Of a DNA stretch of 64,000 nucleotides, positions 45,891 through 55,205 are shown piece after piece. The DNA is taken from NCBI RefSeq assembly GCF_000455265.1, contig NZ_HG005140.1, positions 702,751-766,750 of the forward strand. Reading direction: 5' to 3'. Positions within the stretch are counted from its first letter, which is position 1, and each line of letters begins with the position of its first letter. The notes beneath the pieces were generated by a model. It saw only the letters and a program-made list of their open reading frames with translations. It did not search any database and was not told the origin of the DNA. Made by a program: the position numbers and the translations under genes. The DNA comes from Paenibacillus antibioticophila. Lineage in GTDB: Bacteria > Bacillota > Bacilli > Paenibacillales > Paenibacillaceae.

Positions 45891-47149
45891 TTCGCTTCTC
45901 TCCCCTCAATGTATTTCAGTTGATACAAGAGCCAGATAAAGGGCTCATCCACCCGGATCGGGCTAACCACGCCCTGGAGCTTCTGGTCGATAGGGTTGCT
46001 GCCAAGCGCGGAGACGGCGAAATACGCGGTGTTCTTGAAGTAAACGTCCATCGTTCCCTTGAAGGGCCGATCCACCTTTTCAATAAAGCGCCGGATTTCG
46101 CCGTCGATATTCTCGAATTCGGTAATATTGAATGTCTTCCGGTGCACCACATTGTTGAAGACGTTACTATTCGACTTGATATACTCTCCGTCCTCGTCAC
46201 TGAGCGCACGAAGCATGTCGCTCTTCGTCAAGACGACGGCTGTAGGAATATCGGTCTTCCCCTTATCCTCATAAGCGATGAAATCCCCGAACATGGTCAG
46301 AACGACATCGCGCGGCTCATCGTACTGGGATACCCATTCTCCCGGCTCGGTGCCAAGATTGATCCGGATTCGTTCCCGGATGGAACGGATCTGCAGCGGG
46401 TCGACCATGAATAAAATACCGGAGGAGTTCTTAATATGCTGCCCCTGCAGTCCAAGATAGTCCTGATCCACCATGCCCTCACCGGCTACATCGAAGAACA
46501 CCAGCGTCAGCGGCGGCTTACTCTCGTCCTTGAAGACGAATTGGAAAATAAACGGCTCTTGCATCCTCTCCTTCTGGGTGGAGGCAAGCAGATCGCCCCG
46601 TTCAAATAAAGGCTCCTCATACATACTCCGGAACTTACGGCTAATCTCCGCATTCAGCGGCATACAGGCCGCATCGAAATGATCTGCGGTCGTATTTTGC
46701 AGCGTATGGATCAACGAGGTCATATAGACCGATTTCCCCACCTGGGAAGCTCCAATAATGGAAATGATATTGCTCGGCACTTTGCCTGCCGTGACCGGCA
46801 GCTCGTTGTGGCAATGCGGGCACAGTCTGCGCCGGGTCACAATGCCATAACGGTCGTTCAGTCCGATCAGAACATGATCCGAGTAAATATGATGCTCCTC
46901 CGGCACCTGTCTGGGGTGGATAATCGCCTCCAGATCATAGACCGTATCCAATCCGAAGCGCTCCCGGTATTTATTCAGCTGCTCATCCTCGCCCAGCGCG
47001 TAATCCTCATCGTCCTCCCGGTGATGGGCGGCACGAAAGACAACGGCCTCCGGTGAAAATTTGCTGAAGCAAAAAGGACAGACAATATCGTAAAATAACG
47101 GACGCGGCGCGTCCTGCGTTTTTTTCTTGAAAAGCTCGAAAAGGCCCAT
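45887..47149 (-). CDS. zinc-ribbon TRAFAC-like GTPase
   Basis: 420 residues. A split zinc site precedes the G domain: CPFC (24-27) and CPHC (110-113). The G domain has the P-loop IIGASQVGKSVYMTSLIHTL (133-140 GASQVGKS), switch II VFFDVAGEGMVDQD (DxxG) and base-specificity motif AVVLTKSDM (NKxD variant TKSD, ~308-311). This resembles the TRAFAC/double-GTPase proteins that accompany GAP1 proteins in predicted ternary conflict systems. No membrane segment. The stop overlaps the GAP1-like start, pointing to a physical complex. ATG 47149 after AGGAGG. Confidence 0.82.
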   Translation of the reverse strand: MGLFELFKKKTQDAPRPLFYDIVCPFCFSKFSPEAVVFRAAHHREDDEDYALGEDEQLNKYRERFGLDTVYDLEAIIHPRQVPEEHHIYSDHVLIGLNDRYGIVTRRRLCPHCHNELPVTAGKVPSNIISIIGASQVGKSVYMTSLIHTLQNTTADHFDAACMPLNAEISRKFRSMYEEPLFERGDLLASTQKERMQEPFIFQFVFKDESKPPLTLVFFDVAGEGMVDQDYLGLQGQHIKNSSGILFMVDPLQIRSIRERIRINLGTEPGEWVSQYDEPRDVVLTMFGDFIAYEDKGKTDIPTAVVLTKSDMLRALSDEDGEYIKSNSNVFNNVVHRKTFNITEFENIDGEIRRFIEKVDRPFKGTMDVYFKNTAYFAVSALGSNPIDQKLQGVVSPIRVDEPFIWLLYQLKYIEGREAN

Positions 47150-47175
47150 GGTCCATTCCTCCTTCAGGCTTGCAA

Positions 47176-47814
47176 CTACTGTGCAATAAGCTCATAGAAT
47201 TGCCCGTATTTGCGGCCATCCGTAAAGAACAGCCGGACATAATCGTTCTTGCCTACCTCAATGACAGGCAGGGTGTTTTTTCCCGGGGCAAAGTCGTGCA
47301 GGAAGTGGTACACGGTACCATCCTCCCTGTTCGCCGGATAGCCGCCCTGCTTCTTCACATAGCAGAGCACATCCTTTGCAACCGCCGCCTCGGCCATCAC
47401 TTGAATCTGGATACTCTTGTACTTGCGGAACAAGTTGTTCTTCTGGGAGATCGTATAGAAAATGCGGGCCCGGCCGGCATTTACAGTCAGCCGGTTCCTT
47501 CCATCCTGCTGAAGGACAAGCTCCAGTTCATCCTCCTCCATCAGACCGGCATAGACGGTGTACTGCACCTGTCCGATCTCTTCGAGACGATCCCGATAGC
47601 CGCCGGAGGCCTTGTATTCCTCGCGCGTATACAGCTTCAGGTCTGCTTCGTCAGGCATCCTGTCGGCGGTGCTATCGGAGACCGGACCCTTGTGAATGTA
47701 TACAGCCTGAACCCCTTCGGGCCAGCGCCAGCGCAGGCATACCCGGTCCTCATCCAGGCTGTGGGTCATATCCCGGATGGCCGGGGTGGATGATGTAGCG
47801 TCAATAACCCGCAT
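47176..47814 (-). CDS. small beta-sandwich-like protein of the tubulin/GTPase operon
   Basis: 212 residues, not recognised. The start region (SLDEDRVCLRWRWPEGVQAV, YIHKG) looks like the A-B strands of a fibronectin III-like sandwich, repeated weakly later (RLTVNAGRARIFYTISQKNN; KSIQIQVMAEAAVAKDVLCY; NDYVRLFFTDGRKYGQFYEL). No signal peptide or membrane segment, so it should act in the cytoplasm, perhaps as an adaptor between the vWA protein encoded just upstream and the GTPase encoded just downstream. ATG 47814 follows AGGAGGAGAG; a longer frame upstream overlaps the vWA gene. Confidence 0.65.
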   Translation of the reverse strand: MRVIDATSSTPAIRDMTHSLDEDRVCLRWRWPEGVQAVYIHKGPVSDSTADRMPDEADLKLYTREEYKASGGYRDRLEEIGQVQYTVYAGLMEEDELELVLQQDGRNRLTVNAGRARIFYTISQKNNLFRKYKSIQIQVMAEAAVAKDVLCYVKKQGGYPANREDGTVYHFLHDFAPGKNTLPVIEVGKNDYVRLFFTDGRKYGQFYELIAQ

Positions 47815-47836
47815 ATTCCTCTCTCCTCCTTGGGTT

Positions 47837-49120
47837 CTAGAATCCCCGGTTCTGGTTCTCGCCCTGACGTCTGCCGACCGCATTTCCTGCGGATCTGGCA
47901 CCGCCGAATCTGCTGCGACGTTCCGATATTCGAGGCTGGTTATCCTTGACTGGCACCACGAGCGTGAACAGGGCAATGACGGCGGCCAGGATCAGGCAAG
48001 CCAACAGGCGAATGATCCCATCCGGGAAGTCAGCTCCGGATAGTCCGAACTCCAGAAGCAGTCCGGCCAGCACGCCGCCTGTGGCCCCGCCGATACTGAA
48101 GCTCTTGGCAAGATGGCGGTTATCAAACAGAACTCCTAAGCCCAGTCCAAGCGCAGCACCGAGCAGGATCACGAACACAATGCGAAGAATCATATAATAG
48201 CTGCTGTTCTGTGTAACTCCGGTTCGCTCGGTAACCAATGTCCGCTCTCCGATATTGTCATAGATTTTCTGAAAGGCAAAGGACAACTGATCCGCCTCGC
48301 TCACATCCTGATATTGTCCGCCTGTAACGGCTGCAATCTCCTTCAAGAGTTCGGAGCCCTCCGGATTATCCAGGCCGAGTCCGATCGTGTTGACCGCCAC
48401 CCCGCTGCTCTGATATTCACTAAGCACACCGGAAGGATCTACCTCGCTGAATCCGTCGGACAGCAGAATGACAAGCGTTCCGCGCCGGGAGGTGCTTCGT
48501 CCCTGAATCTGCTCCATCGCCTCATTGAGAGCAAGATTGAAGTTCGTCCCGCCCTGCATCGGCTCCATTTCATCCAGTCTGGAGTACACCTCATTTTTAA
48601 CTTCCTGATTCTTCAGTCTCACAAAAGGCTGCAACAGCTGTACTCTGTCATCGAAGACGACAATGGCTGCTTCCTTGTCCTGATCCATTTTGCCGATCAG
48701 CATCTTAGTCGCTTCATATCGGTCGCCATTCGGATCATTAACATCCATACTGCCTGAATCGTCAATCACGAACACAATGTTCTTTACCTGCTTCGCTCCG
48801 TTCAAGTTCAATTCATAGACAAACTCCAGGAGCGTCCCCAGCGCAAAGAGCAGCACCAGCGTCGCAGGCACCAGCAGCTTCCATGAAGCGCCGACATATC
48901 TCTGGCGCCAGGACGAGCCGTTCAGGCGGGGCTTGATCATCTCTGCGATCAGGCAGGACAATCCGACACATAGTGCAAGAATGCCGAAGTACAGCCCGAT
49001 CAGGACGATGCTCGGCACCTCTCCGGATAGCTGATGCAGCAGCACTTCGCCGATCCCAAAGCCGATGGCCCCTCCGATCAGACTGAACAGCAGCAGGAGC
49101 AAATTGATTTTTCTCGTCAT
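47837..49120 (-). CDS. polytopic membrane vWA protein
   Basis: 427 residues. Three N-terminal spans (~5-25, 36-60, 80-102) are followed by a von Willebrand factor A domain (~112-290) with an intact MIDAS: VFVIDDSGSMDVND (DxSxS), MQGGTNFNLALNEAM and LVILLSDGFSEVDP. Three more spans follow (~315-340, 345-365, 372-395) and a basic Arg/Gly tail. Depending on topology, the vWA domain would face outward or inward; an even number of spans after it brings the tail to the same side as the N-terminus if the counts are right. vWA domains bind partners through a metal ion and often assemble membrane machines. Confidence 0.82.
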   Translation of the reverse strand: MTRKINLLLLLFSLIGGAIGFGIGEVLLHQLSGEVPSIVLIGLYFGILALCVGLSCLIAEMIKPRLNGSSWRQRYVGASWKLLVPATLVLLFALGTLLEFVYELNLNGAKQVKNIVFVIDDSGSMDVNDPNGDRYEATKMLIGKMDQDKEAAIVVFDDRVQLLQPFVRLKNQEVKNEVYSRLDEMEPMQGGTNFNLALNEAMEQIQGRSTSRRGTLVILLSDGFSEVDPSGVLSEYQSSGVAVNTIGLGLDNPEGSELLKEIAAVTGGQYQDVSEADQLSFAFQKIYDNIGERTLVTERTGVTQNSSYYMILRIVFVILLGAALGLGLGVLFDNRHLAKSFSIGGATGGVLAGLLLEFGLSGADFPDGIIRLLACLILAAVIALFTLVVPVKDNQPRISERRSRFGGARSAGNAVGRRQGENQNRGF

Positions 49121-49156
49121 CTTGTTTGCTTCCTTTCCAAATGAAATAAGGAGCTG

Positions 49157-51532
49157 TTAACGAAGCTCAGGCAGTCTTGCCGGATCCAACCCATGGAGCT
49201 CATAACCATTCGCAACGTAGCTCTCGTAATACACCTTGCCGTTCCGGTAGTACATCAGATCCTCCAAATGGAACCCGCCCATCAGATTCAGCTTCACAAT
49301 TCCGCTGCTCCGCTTCTCGTGCACCCCGCCCAGCTTGTAAATCCTTGAAGACTCATCCACGCTGAATACATAGCGGACAAATTCGCTCTCCACATCGCCA
49401 AAGACGTACTTCTCCTCGTAACGATGCTCCTGTGTATAATCATACAGGCGCAATTGAATAGCCGCCCGGTCCTCCAAGGTTCGATACAATTTCTTAAACA
49501 GGTCGTCCTTCGACAGGACCTCCTTGTTGTTGTATTCGATCGTGACATTCGAGCGCTGCAGCAGCTCCTCCTCGAAGGAGAGCTTGAAATACGGGGAGGT
49601 CAGGATATGCTCCCGGCATGCCTTTATCAGCTTCGTTAAAAAGCCTTCGGTGCCTTGCTCCAGCAGCTCCCTTTGGTTCCCAAGCAGCCGATCCTCGAAA
49701 AAGGCTCCCGCTCCCCGTTTAGCCTTCAGCTCATCCGTAACACGCTTGGTCACCAGCTCATAATACTCCATAATGTTCTGGCCGATATAATCATCAGCCC
49801 AAGTTACACTTTCCTGGGCAGATGCTCTCAGCAGCTGCTCCAGGCTCTCGAACTGATGTATTTTCACCTCGCAGCGTTTATGGAATGCTTCAATCTCCGC
49901 CTCGTATCTGGAGATCAGCTTCAGCTTGATTTCCAGCATTAATAGATCGCGCTTTCGATAATAAACACTCCGGAACAGCTCGGAAATGAAGCTTCGCACA
50001 TTACGCTTATCCATGAACGGCACCTTTTTGAAAGGAAGCTGCTCGACTCTTCCCTCATAGGCCTGTTCCAGCTCGAAGCGCGCCAGCTCCAGCTCGCGCT
50101 GGGTCTCCCGGTACAGATTCTGCACGTAAGGAAGAAGTCCGCCCTCCTCCTTGCGTTCTCCGCTCCAATGATATAGCTGAAATAAACCAATCATCGGCGT
50201 TGCCGACGTGCGGCTCCGCAGCTCGTTCTCCAGCTTCGCCGCTACATCCAGCTGCTCCAGTCCGTGCCGGGCAGGGTCCTCATAATTACTCCGGAAGAAG
50301 GCTCGGCAGCCTTCGCCATACAAAGCCTGCTCGGCTTCACGAAGCGACATTTGGCGTAGGGAGGCATAGCTCACCTCATGCGTCATGAGCGCGTGCATCT
50401 CGGATATCGCCTCGACATCGGGTACGAGCCGCGCAGCCTGCTCTTCGAAGGCTGCCGGGTGGACGCCGAACATGCTCAGCTTCTCCTGCTCGCCGATCTC
50501 CGGTTCCTCCGCCATATCTGCCTTGAGCTGACGCAGAAAGTGATACAGCACTACCAGCGCAATCGATTGGTTCGGCCGCTTCACCTTGGCCATCCCCGCA
50601 GAGACATATCCTTGGCGTCCTGATTCCGTCATTACATTATTCTTGAACGAAGTATTATTGTAGCTGCCACTGCCAGGGCCAAAGACTTGCTCTTTGTATT
50701 TCCTGTTCTTCAGCAGACTGATATGGCTAATCATCTCATAGCAGCCTTGCAGCTCGTCTGCGGCCAGCAAGCCCCGCTCATTGCGATCGGATAACACATA
50801 GACCAGATCAAAAAGCGGCGAGGCCTGATGCGTCACCGGGATCGAGATCCCGTCCTCTGTGACGTGCAGAGGAGCCGAGAAGCTGTAGTCAGGCTGCTGC
50901 ATATAATCAAGCTCTCGCAAAAAGGCTACGCCCGCCGAGCTGCCATAACCGAAAGCCTCCACCTGCTCCCGTTCGCTAATCAGTGCATACAGGTCCATCT
51001 GGACAGACTTGAAGGACTGGCCCAGGATCGACTTCGCCAACAAGGAAAGCTCCTGTACAAACACATTAAGCGGGTCATCGACCCGCGTAATGACAGAGAG
51101 ATGAATCCGGTCGAACGAAGCATATAACCGTCCGTACTCCGCAATATGGCTGCTGACCTGACGGAGCGTCCGGTTCAGCTCGAACCAGCCTTGCCCGCTG
51201 TCATACAGCTTCCGGTACAGCTCGGCGCGAGCCTTCTTGGGGTCGCCGCCTCCCTCGGTTCCTGCAAGAACATGGCGCTTAACCGCAGGGGACTCCTCTG
51301 CTTGCACAGAGGCTCCTCCTGCGGTCGTCACCCACAAATACATGACACCGCGGCTGTTATCCCACTTGCGGTCATGAATTTCTTTCATCGCCCCGATGGC
51401 CTCGCCTGCCTTGTCTCCAATAAACAAGTACAGGGCAGGATAATGGATACTGCTCTGGTCATCGCCCTGTCCGGCCAACCGCTCCTCGGCGCGGTCATAA
51501 TCAAGTGCAAATCGCTCCAACTGCTGCTTCAT
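49157..51532 (-). CDS. tubulin-like paralogue lacking nucleotide-binding loops
   Basis: 791 residues. It aligns by eye with the tubulin-like GTPase encoded 3 bases upstream. YPALYLFIGDKAGEAIGAMK (31-50) stands where the GTPase has PILIIGLGGTGIDALLRLK. IHLSVITRVDDPLNVFVQEL (143-162) replaces the GTP loop TGLSGGTGSG. AFLRELDYMQ matches ALKELDYWM, and PLFDLVYVLSDRNERG matches PPFNLCHLISATNTEG. The glycine loops are gone, so it should not bind or hydrolyse GTP in the usual way. The C-terminal half (~330-791) is helical with long coils (RNLYRETQRELELARFELEQ; SISELFRSVYYRKRD-like). Inference: a pseudo-tubulin partner that caps or dimerises with the active one. Confidence 0.7.
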   Translation of the reverse strand: MKQQLERFALDYDRAEERLAGQGDDQSSIHYPALYLFIGDKAGEAIGAMKEIHDRKWDNSRGVMYLWVTTAGGASVQAEESPAVKRHVLAGTEGGGDPKKARAELYRKLYDSGQGWFELNRTLRQVSSHIAEYGRLYASFDRIHLSVITRVDDPLNVFVQELSLLAKSILGQSFKSVQMDLYALISEREQVEAFGYGSSAGVAFLRELDYMQQPDYSFSAPLHVTEDGISIPVTHQASPLFDLVYVLSDRNERGLLAADELQGCYEMISHISLLKNRKYKEQVFGPGSGSYNNTSFKNNVMTESGRQGYVSAGMAKVKRPNQSIALVVLYHFLRQLKADMAEEPEIGEQEKLSMFGVHPAAFEEQAARLVPDVEAISEMHALMTHEVSYASLRQMSLREAEQALYGEGCRAFFRSNYEDPARHGLEQLDVAAKLENELRSRTSATPMIGLFQLYHWSGERKEEGGLLPYVQNLYRETQRELELARFELEQAYEGRVEQLPFKKVPFMDKRNVRSFISELFRSVYYRKRDLLMLEIKLKLISRYEAEIEAFHKRCEVKIHQFESLEQLLRASAQESVTWADDYIGQNIMEYYELVTKRVTDELKAKRGAGAFFEDRLLGNQRELLEQGTEGFLTKLIKACREHILTSPYFKLSFEEELLQRSNVTIEYNNKEVLSKDDLFKKLYRTLEDRAAIQLRLYDYTQEHRYEEKYVFGDVESEFVRYVFSVDESSRIYKLGGVHEKRSSGIVKLNLMGGFHLEDLMYYRNGKVYYESYVANGYELHGLDPARLPELR

Positions 51533-51535
51533 GTC

Positions 51536-54500
51536 TTATTTCAACCTTTTCCGGATATCATTCAGTTGAGATGCGATCTCTTTGTAGAATTGGTACATAT
51601 CCTGACCATTGGCCAGCTCGACCTTCTCATATTCCAGCGCATCCCGCGCTTCAAGGAAGTTCACGGTCAACTCATCCAGCTTGGACAGCAGCGGTGTGAT
51701 GTCCTCGGAGGAAGTCATTTCATTCGCACGGCGCGAGGATTTCCGCAAGAGTGCGCTCCGGCTCTTATCATCCAGTCCCCGGAAGTGAACAAACACCTCA
51801 TACTCGGCATAATTGCGCGTCTTCATCAGATTCGCAAACGGCTCCCAGGCCTCTTCCTCGGCATCGCGGTCATAGACATACAGGGCGCCCTTCTTCACGA
51901 TTGTACTGGTGTACATCGCTTCAAGGAATTGCTCCAGCAGCTTCTCTTCATCCCGGAATTGTCCGAGCAGGCTTTCCAGCTTCGCAGCCATCTCCTGAAT
52001 GGCCGTATATTTCGCCAGTTCTACGCGCACGGCTTGAATCAGCTCCGGCGAACGGATCAGATTCTCCTGCGCCATCTCCTCGTTAATGCTGCCGAAAATG
52101 TCCTTCGAAGCTACGAGCTCCAGTCCATCGGACAAGAGACGCTTCAACTCGGTATAGGCCGCTTTGACCTCACCCAGGTTCGGCTTCGGCGCATCCAGTC
52201 GCATATCATATTTTTGCAGCTGCTTGTTCAGATCGAACGGCACGGTCTGCACCACGGCATAACGGCTGCTTGTATTCTGATCCATGCCCTTCTCGACAAT
52301 CACCTTGAACTCGCGGGCACTGGCAAATTCCCCGCGTACCCGGGAGTTGTAGCTCTTCACCCGCGGATTCATATAGACATCGCCCCAGGATCTTTCCGGG
52401 ATCGGGGAAGGCAAATACGTCCAGTTGTTCTTCTCGGTCTGAACCAGATGGCGTCCGATGCCTTCCTTCTCCAGAATCGTGCGCTCGTAGCTCTCCTCGT
52501 ACACCTTCAGCGGGGTGTAGACAAAGAGCGGAACTCCGTTCCGGGTGTTCAGCCAGAAGATCCGGTTCTTGACTTCACTTTCCTTCACGGTGAAATGCGA
52601 TTTGCCTACCGCGTTATTCTGATAATTCCGAATTCCCTTCAGGATGCTTGGCGCCTGCACGGGCACCGATACAAATCCCCAGGCCGGGAAATTTAGATTG
52701 CCTGTGCTGTTTGATAGATGGAAGACCGGCACGGCCTCTTCGTCCAGCTTGCTGGCAATCTGGCGCTCCACAAACTTCTCAATGGACTCATCCTGTCCGT
52801 ATTTGATAATCAGGAATTCTTCCATCGACTTTGTAATCAAATCTCCGAACTTGTCACTGAGGAAGGAAGAGATCGAGTTGACGATATCGATTTCCTGCTC
52901 CTTGATCCATTGGCTGGAATGATTCAGCAGCTCTGAAGAGAAATCGCGAATCAGATCGTCGACATCCTTTTGATCCATCAGCTGGTTGACCAGCTTGGAG
53001 ATATCAGGAACGCTCACCAGGTTCCAGTAATAGGTTTTGTTTCCCTTATGATCGGTTTGCTCCTCGCCATTGATGAGAATATCCCCGTTCTTGGCAAAAA
53101 TCGAGCTAAGCGCATTCAGCACCTCAGTAAACACGTTATAGATCCGATTGTTCTCCGAGTTAAGCAATTCATACAGGTCTTCATAGAACTCGATTAATTG
53201 CTCGGTCCGCTCCACATCGGCATGAAGCCAATATTCGTTGATCTTTGCTTCAATATAGAAATTTTTCTTCTTTTCCTTGGAGACGAAGGCGCTCTTCGCA
53301 TCGCCCAGCTTATCATTGGCTTGCTCCTGCGCAGCCTCAATATCGCGTGGAATGCGAAGCAGATTCTCCCGCAAGGCCTCAATGTAGGACAGGATCATTT
53401 TCAAGAGGCAGAAGCCCTTCTCGGTGTAGACAAGCCGGGATACATAGAATGGCCCCTGCTCCGGATGCAGGAACAGACGGCGCACCTGGTCACGGAACTG
53501 CTCCATGATTTCACCCGGGAGCTGCTTCTTCGCCTTGATGTACTCCTCGCGTGCCCGGGCCAGGAAGTTCTGCTCCAGCTCAGTATCGATGTTAACGACC
53601 TGTGATTTCACCACATTGGCATGGCTCAGCCGTTCGCTGTTCTCAAAGCCGGGCAGCGGCTCCGGTACGCGGGATTCAAAGGTCTTGGCCATGCTGTCCA
53701 GATCAAGCCCTAGCTTGCGTGCAAACTTCTCCACATCCTCCTGGCTCGGAGCCTTATGGAACATGCCCTCCATCTTGTCAAACAAGCGGTAGGCGAGATA
53801 CGTCGTCATCTCTTCAATCGGCAGCACCGCGGAAGAGGCCCCGATAATGTTGTATTCATAGTTGGCCGGATACTGCTTATTCATCTGCGCAATATTCGTG
53901 CGAATGTTGCTGATATAGTCATGGATAGCAAATTCTTCGCCGGACTGCTTCTCCTCGCTGGCCATGAAGTTTGTAATGTTCTCGGCGGTGACGTTCATAC
54001 AGTAGTCGTAAGCATTCTCCAGCAGCTTGCCCTCTGTATTCGTCGCAGAGATCAAATGGCATAGATTAAACGGAGGCAATGGAGAGTTCACCGTCAAAAT
54101 ATTGCCGTACTGCTGCTTGAACCGCTCGCCGCGGCTATCGACGTTCATCCAGTAGTCGAGCTCCTTGAGCGCAGCATAACCGTTCTTCTTGATGTACTCC
54201 CGGGTATGCTCGCTCAAGCTCTTGTTCGAGAGGTTGATATCCGGCGTGAACAAGTAACCAAGTGTGTTCACCCGGTCAATCCCGGCCGACCCGTGGTCGC
54301 GCTCAATAATTCCCCGCACAATATAGGCGATGTCCAGGAAGCAGCCGCTGCCGGTTCCGCCCGATAAGCCGGTGAGCAGGAAGACCATCAGCTTTTTATT
54401 CGTGCCTACAGACAAGGTTTTGATCTTCTTATCGATCGCTTGGACCACTTGTGTAATCTTCGTGAACAAGAGCAGTCTGCCCGCCTGGCGGACGCCGGCT

Positions 54501-54925
54501 GCGCCGTTCATGCCGTCCGTGATGCTCAGCTCGGGCGACAGCCATTCCGTAATATAAGGCTCCAGAATGCTGCGATTTTGCAGCAACCCGCCGATCTCAG
54601 CGTTGGACAGCAGAACAAATTCATTGATCGGGTCCAGCCCGATTCCTTTGTACTTCTTCGTGCGGTCTTGTTCATTCGTCTCAAAGGCAAGAAACTCTAC
54701 ATTATCCGGCTTCTCGCGCTTCTTCTTGGACAGCGGATCCTCCGGCAGACGGAATCTGCGGTTAATCTGATATTTCAAACGAAGCAAGGCATCGATCCCC
54801 GTCCCGCCAAGTCCGATAATCAGAATCGGGTTGTCGATCGTGTCGACCCGGATCTTGTCGCTGACAATACCGCCGCCTAAGGATACGTCCAATTGTTGAA
54901 TATGCTCTCTTACTACGGGCTTCAT
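51536..54925 (-). CDS. tubulin/FtsZ-like GTPase (Tubulin_2 type)
   Basis: 1129 residues. The N-terminal ~400 residues are a tubulin-like G domain: NPILIIGLGGTGIDALLRLK (loop T1, 38-43), FLAFETNEQD, MNGAAGVRQAGRLLLFTKIT, the tubulin signature FLLTGLSGGTGSGCFLDIAY (T4, 185-194) and HLISATNTEGKLLENAYDYC. The remaining ~700 residues are mostly helical with long coiled-coil stretches (AQEQANDKLGDAKSAFVSKE; ELKRLLSDGLELVASKDIFG), far longer than FtsZ. No membrane span. Proteins of this type are found with vWA and GTPase genes in Bacillota and actinobacteria; polymerisation is expected but unproven. ATG 54925 follows GGGGGAAAC. The partner pseudo-tubulin starts 3 bases after its stop. Confidence 0.85.
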   Translation of the reverse strand: MKPVVREHIQQLDVSLGGGIVSDKIRVDTIDNPILIIGLGGTGIDALLRLKYQINRRFRLPEDPLSKKKREKPDNVEFLAFETNEQDRTKKYKGIGLDPINEFVLLSNAEIGGLLQNRSILEPYITEWLSPELSITDGMNGAAGVRQAGRLLLFTKITQVVQAIDKKIKTLSVGTNKKLMVFLLTGLSGGTGSGCFLDIAYIVRGIIERDHGSAGIDRVNTLGYLFTPDINLSNKSLSEHTREYIKKNGYAALKELDYWMNVDSRGERFKQQYGNILTVNSPLPPFNLCHLISATNTEGKLLENAYDYCMNVTAENITNFMASEEKQSGEEFAIHDYISNIRTNIAQMNKQYPANYEYNIIGASSAVLPIEEMTTYLAYRLFDKMEGMFHKAPSQEDVEKFARKLGLDLDSMAKTFESRVPEPLPGFENSERLSHANVVKSQVVNIDTELEQNFLARAREEYIKAKKQLPGEIMEQFRDQVRRLFLHPEQGPFYVSRLVYTEKGFCLLKMILSYIEALRENLLRIPRDIEAAQEQANDKLGDAKSAFVSKEKKKNFYIEAKINEYWLHADVERTEQLIEFYEDLYELLNSENNRIYNVFTEVLNALSSIFAKNGDILINGEEQTDHKGNKTYYWNLVSVPDISKLVNQLMDQKDVDDLIRDFSSELLNHSSQWIKEQEIDIVNSISSFLSDKFGDLITKSMEEFLIIKYGQDESIEKFVERQIASKLDEEAVPVFHLSNSTGNLNFPAWGFVSVPVQAPSILKGIRNYQNNAVGKSHFTVKESEVKNRIFWLNTRNGVPLFVYTPLKVYEESYERTILEKEGIGRHLVQTEKNNWTYLPSPIPERSWGDVYMNPRVKSYNSRVRGEFASAREFKVIVEKGMDQNTSSRYAVVQTVPFDLNKQLQKYDMRLDAPKPNLGEVKAAYTELKRLLSDGLELVASKDIFGSINEEMAQENLIRSPELIQAVRVELAKYTAIQEMAAKLESLLGQFRDEEKLLEQFLEAMYTSTIVKKGALYVYDRDAEEEAWEPFANLMKTRNYAEYEVFVHFRGLDDKSRSALLRKSSRRANEMTSSEDITPLLSKLDELTVNFLEARDALEYEKVELANGQDMYQFYKEIASQLNDIRKRLK

Positions 54926-54978
54926 TTTGTTTCCCCCTGAATTCAATATGCAATACGATGCAAGATTCGATGTCGAAC

Positions 54979-55174
54979 TATATAAGTTGAACTAATGATT
55001 ATACACAGGAGGCAACGTGTAAAGTGTTCTTACGATCGCTGTTGTTCGCGAATTTCTTGGATTGAATTGGCCATGTGAAGGAAGAAATTCGCTCTCAAAG
55101 GCGAACGCTGCCGCTTCTTCAGAACACTTTACACTTATGCCTTTTCTCTGCAGTTCTTTAGTTCAACTTATATA
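54979..55174 (+). repeat. dispersed ~195-bp hairpin repeat, copy 3 (inside tubulin operon)
   Basis: The best-preserved ends: TATATAAGTTGAACTAA and TTTAGTTCAACTTATATA. Arms GTGTAAAGTG/CACTTTACAC and GAATTTCTT/AAGAAATTC differ from other copies by paired, compensating changes. It fills the 280-bp gap between the secreted vWA gene and the tubulin gene, both on the minus strand. Confidence 0.85.
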
Positions 55175-55205
55175 ACTTCTTAAAAGACACTTCACAGTCA
55201 AAAGC

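Noticed and set aside
51146-52696. Plus-strand reading frame of 516 codons
   Set aside because: Antisense to the pseudo-tubulin and tubulin genes, which show clear family motifs; no start signal.
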